A stretch of 64,000 nt of DNA. It comes from Lachnospiraceae bacterium. GTDB taxonomy: Bacteria; Bacillota; Clostridia; Lachnospirales; Lachnospiraceae. The notes below the pieces were generated by a model. That model searched no databases and was not told where the DNA came from. It was given only the letters and a program-made list of their open reading frames with translations. The stretch is taken from positions 62,001 through 126,000 of the forward strand of contig JAFXQX010000024.1 in assembly GCA_017526745.1 (NCBI GenBank), written 5' to 3'. Shown piece by piece: positions 34,941 through 42,218 of the stretch. The stretch's first letter is position 1, and the number at the start of each line of letters is the position of its first letter. A program made the translations under genes and the position numbers.

Positions 34941-35201
34941 ATGAGTAATACACTACAAAAGTTCAGTTTAAATGATATTAAAGTTGGTATGACAATTCAT
35001 GATAAAGAACAACTATCAAATATATTAGACACATGGATTATTCTTTATAAAAAGCCTGAACAAATAGAATGGACAATAGGTTTCATAGGAAAAGACATTG
35101 ATGAGCAGACAGATAAGTCATATAGAAACTGTGGAAATGATATATGTCCTGTATTTAATGATAGCATAGATATAGAGGGTGACATATATTATGAAGAATA
35201 A
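34941..35201 (+). CDS. Small hypothetical protein
   Basis: From the ATG at 34,941, behind AAGAGAGG, it encodes 86 residues with an acidic C-terminus and no signal. The sequence FSLNDIKVGMTIHDKEQLSNIL is reminiscent of small regulatory or immunity proteins but gives no family. It overlaps the retropepsin-like gene by 11 bases, so the two are co-translated, perhaps as partner proteins. Confidence 0.6.
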   Translation: MSNTLQKFSLNDIKVGMTIHDKEQLSNILDTWIILYKKPEQIEWTIGFIGKDIDEQTDKSYRNCGNDICPVFNDSIDIEGDIYYEE

Positions 35202-35799
35202 TTATATATTTGTTGAGTTAAATAACCATAATGAACTCAGGACTATTGCAGACATGTCAATTTTAGACATTAGTAGAGATACATTTAAAGATATAAATGT
35301 AAAGATTGATACAGGTTGTCCTTATACTTCAATACCAGTAAGAAAACTAGGCATAGATACTACAGAGTGCTATAGACTTAAGCAGATAGACTGTCTAGAC
35401 AAAACAATAGAAAAACAGATATCTTTTGGAGTTAATGACTTGACCTCAAAAAGAATTAGTGATAAGTCAGATTTTTTAGCACACAACTATATGGGATTAA
35501 CATCAATTAGTTTTAAACACACTATTGACAGTATGACAATAGCAGGTGTTGACATAGGCAAGAATATTGTAAGACTTAGCTATGATAGAACCGGAAATAT
35601 TCTTATAGGTATGGATATTATAGGAAAAATGGATAATCATATAGGTATGAGCAAGAAAATAGGTAGAGTGATATTTTTGGCATGTCCAATAGACAAAATA
35701 AATCAAGATTACCTACTAGCACTTGAAGAACACTTTGGTTTAGGAACAATGATATCAGCAGCAATAGTAAACGACAGTGTTAGAAATAACAGAGTATAG
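35191..35799 (+). CDS. Retropepsin-like aspartic protease domain protein
   Basis: The 202-residue protein has Asp40-Thr-Gly in NVKIDTGCPYTSIP. Later it has NILIGMDIIGKMDNHIGM, the second signature (hydrophobic-hydrophobic-Gly) of single-domain clan AA proteases that dimerise. There is no signal peptide. A substrate is unknown; the small partner upstream and the secreted proteins nearby could be targets. It starts behind GAGGGTGAC at good spacing. An AT-rich spacer with three terminator-like hairpins follows. Confidence 0.65.
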   Translation: MKNNYIFVELNNHNELRTIADMSILDISRDTFKDINVKIDTGCPYTSIPVRKLGIDTTECYRLKQIDCLDKTIEKQISFGVNDLTSKRISDKSDFLAHNYMGLTSISFKHTIDSMTIAGVDIGKNIVRLSYDRTGNILIGMDIIGKMDNHIGMSKKIGRVIFLACPIDKINQDYLLALEEHFGLGTMISAAIVNDSVRNNRV

Positions 35800-35808
35800 A
35801 TTAGATGA

Positions 35809-35839
35809 GCAATCACAGATAAAGTGGTTGCCTTTTTTT
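35809..35839 (+). terminator. Terminator after the retropepsin-like gene
   Basis: GCAATCAC/GTGGTTGC stem (one G-U pair) with a seven-base loop and a TTTTTTT run. Confidence 0.75.
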
Positions 35840-36264
35840 ATTACACCTATTAGTATAGGTAAAAATCATAGCACATCATGAGTTAAGGATAAATTAGCAG
35901 AGTAAAAAGGTCACACATGCAACCTTTTAGTATAAATAATCAGTATTAAATTCTATTGAGTATGTCGCGTGCAGCAAACAGTACACAGTAGATAAATACT
36001 GAACCAAGTATAATAGCCTGTCCAACACTGGGCAGGCTATTTTAGGATAAAGCACATGACTGAATTATATAAATGCCTATAATAAAATACATAGTTCAAA
36101 TAATTTAATTCAACTGCTACATAAATAATAAAGCACCAATAATACAGCATACTCAATATACCAAGGATACATCATCAAAAAATGATGTATCCTTTTTTGT
36201 ATCCCAGTATTCAAAAAATATATATTTTGATTTTAAACATAGCTTTTTAAAGGAGATGAAGACT
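35840..36264 (+). other. AT-rich spacer with two further hairpins
   Basis: No coding frame is convincing here. A nine-pair hairpin (AGCCTGTCC/GGGCAGGCT at 36,015-36,038) and a 13-pair hairpin with T run (36,163-36,198; AAGGATACATCAT) lie in it. The last closes whatever transcript enters the region before the secreted-protein gene. Confidence 0.6.
36163..36198 (+). terminator. Strong terminator
   Basis: AAGGATACATCAT (36,163-36,175) and its exact complement (36,182-36,194) flank CAAAAA and run into TTTTTT. Confidence 0.85.
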
Positions 36265-37077
36265 ATGCACAAAATAAAAAAGAAGTTAACTATTAAAAGT
36301 GTATTGCTAGCTTTTGGTATTGCCTTTATATCAACCTTTTGTTTAGTGTCAGCAGTTGATAATATAAAGGCATATGCTGATGAATCAATAGGTATAGGTA
36401 TTCAACACCCTGGTGATTTGAAAAAGCATCAAAATGAAGGTTATCCGTCATCAAGTAAAACTGGATGGCTTATATATCTTTATAAGTATAAAGAGGGAAC
36501 TACACCTTATGCACCAATACTTGTACCTACTGGAAACTTAAGTGGTAATGCACAGCTTAGTACAGTATTCGGTGTAGGCTGTGGTGGTAAAAAGAGCAAC
36601 AGTTTTAACATAGAAAGACCATTTACACCAAATCATACACCAAATGGTACTAAAGTTAAAAATAATATAGTACAGGAAGACTGCTCTTACTATTGGGCAA
36701 GAATTGTTGAAAATTGTTGGGGAAAATCAGTACTAGACAAAGTAAAAGAAGAACCCGACAAATATTATTTAGTTCTTGAAGTAGTAACATGTCATGCTAT
36801 AAATCCTGGACCTGGGCAGAGTGGTTCACAAACAATAGCAACAGTTCACAACTGGGCACAAATAAATGCAGCAGCAGGCAAGCCACCTCGTGGTGATGGC
36901 AAAACAGGATGGTGTGATAACGCAGTTGCACCAGATAGTGCATTTCTTGATAAGCAGTGGGAAGGACTTCCAGCTCCACCAACAGAACATGCAACTAGCA
37001 AGTACAGTGATGGTGGTAGACTAGAGTCAACTAAAGTTGGTGCTAAAAATTTAGGATATGGTATGGTAGCTGTTTAG
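36265..37077 (+). CDS. Secreted protein of unknown function
   Basis: The ATG at 36,265 has AAGGAG at ideal distance, giving 270 residues. The basic N-terminus plus LLAFGIAFISTFCLVSAV and a predicted cut after AYA (residue 39) make a Sec signal peptide; there is no membrane anchor. The mature part is rich in Gly, Pro and Asn (GTTPYAPILVPTGNLSG, CHAINPGPGQSGSQ) and has several cysteines that could form disulfides. I do not recognise a domain. It is monocistronic between two terminators. A bacteriocin-like or adhesin-like role is possible but is only speculation. Confidence 0.72.
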   Translation: MHKIKKKLTIKSVLLAFGIAFISTFCLVSAVDNIKAYADESIGIGIQHPGDLKKHQNEGYPSSSKTGWLIYLYKYKEGTTPYAPILVPTGNLSGNAQLSTVFGVGCGGKKSNSFNIERPFTPNHTPNGTKVKNNIVQEDCSYYWARIVENCWGKSVLDKVKEEPDKYYLVLEVVTCHAINPGPGQSGSQTIATVHNWAQINAAAGKPPRGDGKTGWCDNAVAPDSAFLDKQWEGLPAPPTEHATSKYSDGGRLESTKVGAKNLGYGMVAV

Positions 37078-37086
37078 TGATTGTGT

Positions 37087-37112
37087 ATAAAGCCTTAGGG
37101 CTTTATTTTTTT
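37087..37112 (+). terminator. Terminator after the secreted-protein gene
   Basis: ATAAAGCC/GGCTTTAT stem with TTAG loop, then TTTTTT. Confidence 0.85.
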
Positions 37113-37128
37113 GCGATTTTATAATGGG

Positions 37129-37336
37129 GCGTGTGAAAACGGAGAGTGTTTGTAAGGTTCAAAACGGATCGTTGATAGTTTATAAGGTGTTGAGATTTCA
37201 ATTCTGAAACGTATAAATGAAACAGGGATTGACGTAGGAGATTTTCTGTTATTGGAGCAGAGAATAAGGACATCATGGATGTTTCAGGTAAAGCACTTGT
37301 AATTGAAAAGATAAATACATATGGAACGTACTGTCT
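37129..37336 (+). pseudogene. Possible decayed small gene
   Basis: Three consecutive frames give protein-like pieces: RVKTESVCKVQNGSLIVYKV, then RINETGIDVGDFLLLE, then DVSGKALVIEKINTYG. They read like one polypeptide interrupted by two frameshifts. No start with a ribosome-binding site is seen. I read it as a decayed gene of the island. Confidence 0.28.
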
Positions 37337-37375
37337 GTGATATAAAAATAAAAAAATGAAAGGTGGTGGATGTTT

Positions 37376-37819
37376 ATGATATCCGGCAGGAGCATTGCAG
37401 AATATGTTAGACAACTTAAGGAACAGTATAATATCACAGGCAAGATTAACAGTACAGCTTTTGCAGAAGTGGTTGGAGTCTCACAGGACGAACTGTGTTA
37501 CATAATGATGCAGTTGTTTATTCTGTATAGTAAAGAGGCTTCACGCATCAGGGATAAGTATTATGTCTGTTTAAGGGATAAGGAATACCTGGAGAAAAGT
37601 CTTGATGAAATGTGTAAGTCGAAGACAGAAAAGCAAAGGCTTTTGGTAAAATCCGGATTGCCAATAGCCAAAAAATCAGCACGTATATCAGAAATTCGTT
37701 TATTAATGAAACTAGGCAGTACTGATGAAGAAATAATGAGAGACTGCGGTGTTAGCAGGACTACGCTATGGAGATATAAGAAAGAAATGAAAGAGAGGGA
37801 ACAGAATGGCAAGATATGA
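37376..37819 (+). CDS. Helix-turn-helix protein of the element
   Basis: From the ATG at 37,376 (AGGTGG nine bases upstream; a second ATG lies at 37,370) the protein is 147 residues. The N-terminus is helical with IAEYVRQLKEQYNITGKINSTAFAEVV-like spacing, and the C-terminal EIRLLMKLGSTDEEIMRDCG with VSRTTLWRYKKEM is a resolvase-style HTH. It is probably a DNA-binding regulator of the element. It overlaps the following small gene by 14 bases. Confidence 0.65.
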   Translation: MISGRSIAEYVRQLKEQYNITGKINSTAFAEVVGVSQDELCYIMMQLFILYSKEASRIRDKYYVCLRDKEYLEKSLDEMCKSKTEKQRLLVKSGLPIAKKSARISEIRLLMKLGSTDEEIMRDCGVSRTTLWRYKKEMKEREQNGKI

Positions 37820-37997
37820 ATTGGTTACGGCTTCGAGCAGAGGGAAGAGAACAGTGATGTATGCAGCAAACTCCAGTGCGGCATGTCGGAGATTTGCAGA
37901 AAATGGAGTAAAGGATTGGATGAAGAGCTTGGGGATAAAGGAAATGCGTTTGTTTATATTGTTTGACGGTAAACCAATAGAGGAAATTGAATTATAA
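37806..37997 (+). CDS. Small hypothetical protein
   Basis: A 63-residue basic protein (MARYELVTASSRGKRTVMYA) coupled to the HTH gene by overlap, with GAGAGGGA just upstream. The sequence gives no recognisable family. It may form a complex with its partner. Confidence 0.5.
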   Translation: MARYELVTASSRGKRTVMYAANSSAACRRFAENGVKDWMKSLGIKEMRLFILFDGKPIEEIEL

Positions 37998-38018
37998 AGA
38001 GGGATTCGTTTGAGAAAA

Positions 38019-38171
38019 ATGCAAGCGACATTTCAAAGGGTTTTAGTTTTTGAGATAAAGGACCTGATTGGAATGTCGTTTTGTGTTATCAGTAATAACG
38101 TTATGAAAAAAACATATTACGTAATCGGTGAAACAAGTCATGATGAAAGAAAAATATATGAAAAAAAATGA
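38019..38171 (+). CDS. Possible 50-residue ORF
   Basis: An ATG at 38,019 opens a 50-codon frame (MQATFQRVLVFEIKDLIGMS at its start) with only a weak TTTGAGAAAA upstream. Codon use is neutral. It fills part of a 420-base stretch otherwise without a gene; the remainder to 38,418 holds short palindromes (ATTACGTAAT, CAACTAGTTG) and nothing else I can support. Confidence 0.22.
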   Translation: MQATFQRVLVFEIKDLIGMSFCVISNNVMKKTYYVIGETSHDERKIYEKK

Positions 38172-38418
38172 AACTGAAGTCATGTAAAAAACATGGCTAC
38201 ATAAGGGTTAGAAAGATGTTCAACTAGTTGGTAGAAAACTATGGCATTAATGGATACATTGATATATTTCCTGCATTATTTGTGATAAGGAAATGTTTGT
38301 GGATGATTTGTTATCGGAAAATCTGTAAAATCAGCATCAAAATGCCAATAGCCAATTCGTGAAGCAGTAGATTTTGCATGAAGAATATGGTAATATCATA
38401 ATAGTTGGAGGAATGATT

Positions 38419-38625
38419 ATGAGTACAGCCAAGGCACTGGTTATGGATAAATTGAATATGATACCTGATGACATTCAGGATGAGGTTGAAGTGCTGGAGG
38501 GTTTGTATAAGCAGCTCAAACTGGAAAGAAGCAAAAGGTCTGTTAATGCTTATGGGACACTGTCAACAGATGAGGTCAGAAAGCATGTCAATGAGCGGCG
38601 TAAGGTTGGTATGACTGCAGTATGA
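38419..38625 (+). CDS. Antitoxin partner of the ParE/RelE-type toxin
   Basis: From the ATG at 38,419 (GGAGG eight bases upstream) it encodes 68 residues. It is helical, with an N-terminal segment (DKLNMIPDDIQDEVEVLEGLY) and a charged C-terminus, like Phd/DUF2281-type antitoxins. It overlaps the toxin gene by four bases. Its function is inferred from the pairing rather than from a strong motif. Confidence 0.6.
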   Translation: MSTAKALVMDKLNMIPDDIQDEVEVLEGLYKQLKLERSKRSVNAYGTLSTDEVRKHVNERRKVGMTAV

Positions 38626-38912
38626 GAGTTAGCTGGACGCCAGAGGCGTTGAATGACCTTGATGAGATAGAATTGTTCATAGCGGAAGACAATCCAGAGA
38701 GAGCCATATCCTTTGTAGATGAATTGATAGACTTTGGCGAAGGGCTAGGTAACTTCCCGGAGAAGGGCACACAGGCCAAGTGGACAACGGATACGACTAT
38801 CAAGGAATTCTATTATAAAGGGTACACGTTTATATATGAGTTGTTCACTGATGAAGTCAGGATACATGAAGTACATAGTTTTTATAAAATGATGAGACAT
38901 TTCAATAGATAA
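38622..38912 (+). CDS. ParE/RelE-superfamily toxin
   Basis: The 96-residue protein starts with SWTPEALNDLDEIELFIAED, the hallmark of ParE-like toxins, and has the RelE/ParE fold ending in RIHEVHSFYKMMRHF. Toxins of this type poison gyrase or cut mRNA. With the upstream partner it would stabilise the integrated element after loss. It is followed by a good terminator. Confidence 0.82.
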   Translation: MRVSWTPEALNDLDEIELFIAEDNPERAISFVDELIDFGEGLGNFPEKGTQAKWTTDTTIKEFYYKGYTFIYELFTDEVRIHEVHSFYKMMRHFNR

Positions 38913-38917
38913 CATAT

Positions 38918-38945
38918 AATGAGCATCCAAGAGGATGCTCATTTT
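38918..38945 (+). terminator. Terminator after the toxin gene
   Basis: AATGAGCATCC (38,918-38,928) and its exact complement (38,933-38,943) flank AAGA, followed by T residues. Confidence 0.75.
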
Positions 38946-39097
38946 CATATCTACAAACTCCCTAAACACCAAGATTAATCCCCTTGCATTACGTCAATAG
39001 AACCCCAGCAATCGCAGCGTTACTATGTTTTTGCAGTTAAGGAACGGTTCATGGTTCCAGTAAAAAATGATGGCGCATGGCGCAGGAGGAAAATGAT

Positions 39098-39706
39098 ATG
39101 TGTAAGATGTTAGTGGTTATCAGAAGAGAGTGTTTGGGCAATAGGGAAACCGGATGGTCGCTTTGGACTGGGAAGGATGTCATGGAAACAACGGCAAAGA
39201 CCATCAAGGACATGATTAAGTCTGGAACGTTTGTAGCAGGGCTTAGGATTGGAAAGGATGGCGAACTAGAGCTTGATAATGAAGGGTTCTATACAACCAA
39301 CCTGATTGAACACAGAGCGGCTGGAAACTATAAGCCGATGATTACGGGAGATATGATGGCAAACGTGATGTATACAGTAATAGGTATTCATCAGGAAGAT
39401 GGAATCGACCTATGTGATTGCATCAGTAGCAAGTTTGAACAGGTCAGTCTCACGGCAGATGATGTTAAATCATATATCAAACTTGGATTGATATGCAGTG
39501 GGGCAAAGATTGAAGGTGAGAATGTCATTGTTGCTGATGTGAATCCGACATCAACGGACTCTGTAAGCAATGAAGAGGATACTGTTGATTCCGTTAATGC
39601 AGAAGAACCGGTTGAGATTGATAAGGCAGATGATGGGGCAGAGGCTTTACCAGAGAAGGAGAACACATCCAAAAAATCTGGGGGCAGAGGAAGAAAGAGG
39701 TCATGA
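39098..39706 (+). CDS. Hypothetical protein of the element
   Basis: The ATG at 39,098 follows CAGGAGG at nine bases, giving 202 residues. The N-terminal 140 residues look globular (WSLWTGKDVMETTAKTIKD, MITGDMMANVMYTVIGI). The C-terminus is an acidic Glu/Asp/Ser stretch ending in a basic GGRGRKRS tail, a pattern of DNA- or RNA-associated proteins. No family recognised. Confidence 0.62.
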   Translation: MCKMLVVIRRECLGNRETGWSLWTGKDVMETTAKTIKDMIKSGTFVAGLRIGKDGELELDNEGFYTTNLIEHRAAGNYKPMITGDMMANVMYTVIGIHQEDGIDLCDCISSKFEQVSLTADDVKSYIKLGLICSGAKIEGENVIVADVNPTSTDSVSNEEDTVDSVNAEEPVEIDKADDGAEALPEKENTSKKSGGRGRKRS

Positions 39707-39763
39707 GTTTATGGAGCAGGGCTGTGAGACAATCATAGCCCTGCATCAGATTGGAGGTATGTT

Positions 39764-39898
39764 ATGAGTAATTATGTTGATATTGTTACAATCACATTGG
39801 TTCTGTTTGATATCTGCTGCGTTATGTATATAAAGAAGTCATTCTGGAAGATTATCAGAAGACTTATAAATAAAGCAATAAAAGTCATTAATGACTAA
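39764..39898 (+). CDS. 44-residue membrane peptide
   Basis: An excellent TTGGAGGTATGTT precedes the ATG. The peptide has one hydrophobic helix (VDIVTITLVLFDICCVMYI) and a basic amphipathic tail (KKSFWKIIRRLINKAIKVIND). This pattern fits small phage or plasmid membrane peptides, type I toxins or holin-like peptides. No antisense RNA was identified. Confidence 0.55.
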   Translation: MSNYVDIVTITLVLFDICCVMYIKKSFWKIIRRLINKAIKVIND

Positions 39899-39910
39899 AG
39901 AGGTCGTTTC

Positions 39911-39924
39911 AGCAGTGCACTGCT
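39911..39924. repeat. 14-base perfect palindrome
   Basis: AGCAGTG immediately followed by CACTGCT, just after the membrane-peptide gene. Its central GTGCAC recurs inside the 15-base repeats at 29,484 and 31,149. Confidence 0.5.
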
Positions 39925-39942
39925 AAGATTATTGAATAATAT

Positions 39943-39985
39943 GAATCCCGTTAAGAACTGGTTAGAACTTGATGGGATTCTTTTT
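39943..39985 (+). terminator. Terminator
   Basis: GAATCCCGTTAAG (39,943-39,955) pairs with CTTGATGGGATTC (39,968-39,980), mostly Watson-Crick, and runs into TTTTT. Confidence 0.7.
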
Positions 39986-40057
39986 GCATTTATGAGAAGT
40001 ACACAAAATACTACATGTATTTGAAATGAATTGATTTCATTCGAAGTGAGGAAAGTT

Positions 40058-40276
40058 ATGTTGAAGATGTATAAGTGGGTTGCTCAGCCAATTAAGAAAG
40101 GGCAAAAGAAACAAACGTGGTGGCTTATAAACAAGGACACAGGACTGGTAGTGCTGGAGATACGCTTTTCACCTTATTCAAAGACGAAGCACGATTACTG
40201 GCTGAGAAAGAAGATACAGAAGGCGTTTGAGCTTTATGACACTATGGTTTTTGCGGATGTACTCAGGGTTTACTGA
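40058..40276 (+). CDS. Small basic hypothetical protein
   Basis: From the ATG at 40,058 (GAGGAAAG upstream) it is 72 residues, basic and aromatic (QKKQTWWLINKDTGLVVLEI), with no signal. It is the first of three tightly packed small genes (next start after 13 bases). Function unknown. Confidence 0.5.
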   Translation: MLKMYKWVAQPIKKGQKKQTWWLINKDTGLVVLEIRFSPYSKTKHDYWLRKKIQKAFELYDTMVFADVLRVY

Positions 40277-40289
40277 ACAGGGGAAGACA

Positions 40290-40493
40290 ATGATAAGTAT
40301 AGAACAGGATTTTATGATGGTTAACTTAAGTAAGGAACACAGGGGATTATTAAAAACTTGTGGGGAGAGAGAAATAGTCGTAGATATAAAAGTTATTACC
40401 GGAGCAAATGAATCTGATAATGCATGGCTAATGGAGCAAATGCTTGCATTATACAAAGCATATCATGCAAGAGTTGTGGGAGGTGCATCATGA
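40290..40493 (+). CDS. Small hypothetical protein
   Basis: A 67-residue protein from the ATG at 40,290, behind AGGGGAAG. It has no recognised family and overlaps the next gene by four bases. The three neighbours look like one transcript ending at the 40,708 terminator. Confidence 0.5.
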   Translation: MISIEQDFMMVNLSKEHRGLLKTCGEREIVVDIKVITGANESDNAWLMEQMLALYKAYHARVVGGAS

Positions 40494-40675
40494 AATACAA
40501 GCTGGTTTCAAAATTCTGTGATAACTGGGCAGACATTGTTTTGGTTACAGTGTCAGGGGAGATGAGAACTATAGCAAGGATTGAGTTTCCAGCGGATGCA
40601 CAACAGCTTGATAACAATAATTGCGTGGAAGAAATCATGAAAGCACTATATAAAAGACTAAGGAAAAGCATATAG
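40490..40675 (+). CDS. Small hypothetical protein
   Basis: A 61-residue protein starting at 40,490 behind GGGAGGTGC, coupled to the previous gene. Its start MKYKLVSKFCDNWADIVLVT gives no family match. It closes a three-gene cassette. Confidence 0.5.
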   Translation: MKYKLVSKFCDNWADIVLVTVSGEMRTIARIEFPADAQQLDNNNCVEEIMKALYKRLRKSI

Positions 40676-40707
40676 CAGACGGGCATCCATTTATTCTCCT
40701 TTTCATA

Positions 40708-40750
40708 GCAGGTCAGATGATGTTAGTATCATTGTCTGGCCTGCATTTTT
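40708..40750 (+). terminator. Terminator of the small-gene cassette
   Basis: GCAGGTCAGA (40,708-40,717) and TCTGGCCTGC (40,735-40,744) with an inner TGAT/ATCA pairing, followed by ATTTTT. Confidence 0.75.
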
Positions 40751-41361
40751 ATTATCATGTGAGGATTAACCATAGTACAGAATTGTCTGAGAAAGCTGTA
40801 TTTGAAAAAGAAATGATTTTGTCTGGGTTTAGGTGATTCGAGACAAAGGGGGGATATATTTTTTTTGAGAAAAAAGAAGAAAAATGAGTTGAAAACGTGT
40901 TGAGAAGAATAAAATGAGGACATAGGAAAAATATGATAGATTATACCTAAGACAGACTGGTTGTTAAAATCGATTGCACTGTCGGGATTTCAATAATATC
41001 GAATATGAAGTGAATACCTGTGGTTGCAGATATAGGTATTGGTAATGAGATTTTGAAAAAGATGTAATGGTGTAAGAGTAACAGTTAATGCATCATACAC
41101 GAAGAACGTGGACGGTTCTGAATATGCCACATGGGGATATATTCTTATAGCAATGGACAAACGGGAATCATATAGTACAATAAAACTTACAAGGATTTCG
41201 GTTATGAATACCTGAAATTGTAATATAGGTCTATGATTACTTGGGGTACAATGAGATTTCAATAGGAACTCATGAATTTGAAACGCAAGTGGTCCACGGT
41301 AATTTGTTAAGATACTATATGGATACCATAATAACCAATAGCCAACAGGAGAGATATAAAA
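40751..41361 (+). other. 610-base gap with no convincing gene
   Basis: Very AT-rich; holds the A/T tract near 40,850-40,890 and one possible coding remnant (41,057-41,215). No terminator-grade hairpin or clear promoter was found. Confidence 0.4.
41057..41215 (+). pseudogene. Possible coding remnant
   Basis: One frame is open for about 52 codons without an ATG and reads VRVTVNASYTKNVDGSEYA followed by TWGYILIAM, more protein-like than the other five frames. The DGS and WGYIL spacing recalls RNase H-type folds, but this is weak. It may be the remains of a gene or chance. Confidence 0.2.
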
Positions 41362-41937
41362 ATGTCAGAAATCAAATATGATAGCAGCATAATAAAAGCA
41401 GCGAACCTTATTATACTTAGGAAAGTGCGCGATAAGATGGGAATAGACCGCGCAACTTTTGAAAGAGAGATGGGTATAAAAAAGTCCAGCGTTGACAGTA
41501 TAATTGCAAGAGAAAAAAAGGAAGCAGGGAAAGGCTGGAAGTATAAAGAAGTAGCCAGAAAAATGAAGATGGATGAACGTGTATTCGCTGGGGAGCGTCT
41601 GTTACATGTAGGTACAAAGATTTCAGATGAGGCAATTGCAAACTATGATGAAATAGTGCATCAGTTGGTTGGCAACGAGGCATCCGATATGAAAGAAAGC
41701 ATTGATATGGTCAGGAAACTCATTTCGGAAAGTGAATATCCGTTGTGGGAGGTTGTCCTGTCTGATATGGATAACAGGGAAAAGGATCCTAAGGCAGAAG
41801 GGTTTATTCCTTTGGGAGATAGCATTGGTCAACAGAGTAAAATGAGTATACTTGATGATGTTGCCAGACAGGTTGACGAGGAGAGTTTTAATGATGACCA
41901 GCTTTGGAAATTTTGGAACTATTTTAAAAAACTCTAA
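41362..41937 (+). CDS. Hypothetical protein with N-terminal HTH-like region
   Basis: The 191-residue protein has GIDRATFEREMGIKKSSVDS and a following basic helix that together look like a DNA-binding HTH (about 25-75). An acidic helical C-terminal half ends in LWKFWNYFKKL. It begins behind CAGGAGAG. It may regulate the downstream DNA-processing genes, but no family is recognised. Confidence 0.6.
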   Translation: MSEIKYDSSIIKAANLIILRKVRDKMGIDRATFEREMGIKKSSVDSIIAREKKEAGKGWKYKEVARKMKMDERVFAGERLLHVGTKISDEAIANYDEIVHQLVGNEASDMKESIDMVRKLISESEYPLWEVVLSDMDNREKDPKAEGFIPLGDSIGQQSKMSILDDVARQVDEESFNDDQLWKFWNYFKKL

Positions 41938-41943
41938 TATCTT

Positions 41944-42062
41944 TTGGGCGTTTACAGAATCATTAACATCTAATTTAATATAATGGGAATTATGAAAATA
42001 GAGGCTTTTTCCAAGGGTCAGTCAAGGCAGACTGGCTCTTTTTTATATGCCGAAACGCCCAA
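41944..42062 (+). ncRNA. Candidate structured RNA or leader
   Basis: An outer ten-base inverted repeat (TTGGGCGTTT at 41,944-41,953, AAACGCCCAA at 42,053-42,062) encloses a second hairpin. That hairpin pairs GGGTCAGTC at 42,015-42,023 with GACTGGCTC at 42,030-42,038 and runs into TTTTTT. Nested complementary segments of this size suggest a folded RNA or attenuator upstream of the 42,219 gene. Confidence 0.35.
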
Positions 42063-42123
42063 GACAGAGGAAAAATCATATGTTAAAACCTTATCATCCG
42101 AAGTAGCTACGGAGGAACTTTGA
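41983..42123 (+). CDS. Possible 46-residue ORF overlapping the structured region
   Basis: MGIMKIEAFSKGQSRQTGSF begins a 46-codon frame, with internal ATG 41,992. Neither start has a good ribosome-binding site. It reads through the predicted terminator hairpin, so either the hairpin is coding by accident or the ORF is not real. Confidence 0.2.
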   Translation: MGIMKIEAFSKGQSRQTGSFLYAETPKTEEKSYVKTLSSEVATEEL

Positions 42124-42218
42124 CAAAGTGGTAAATATGGCTCATCTGTCATAGACGCCAACATATATTGGTCAAATAGGAAGAAGATGGATACAGAATT
42201 AAGTGGAGGAAATTTAAT

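Noticed and set aside
40990-41262. Minus-strand 90-residue frame
   Set aside because: No ribosome-binding site and no protein-like pattern; it overlaps a more coding-like plus-strand remnant.
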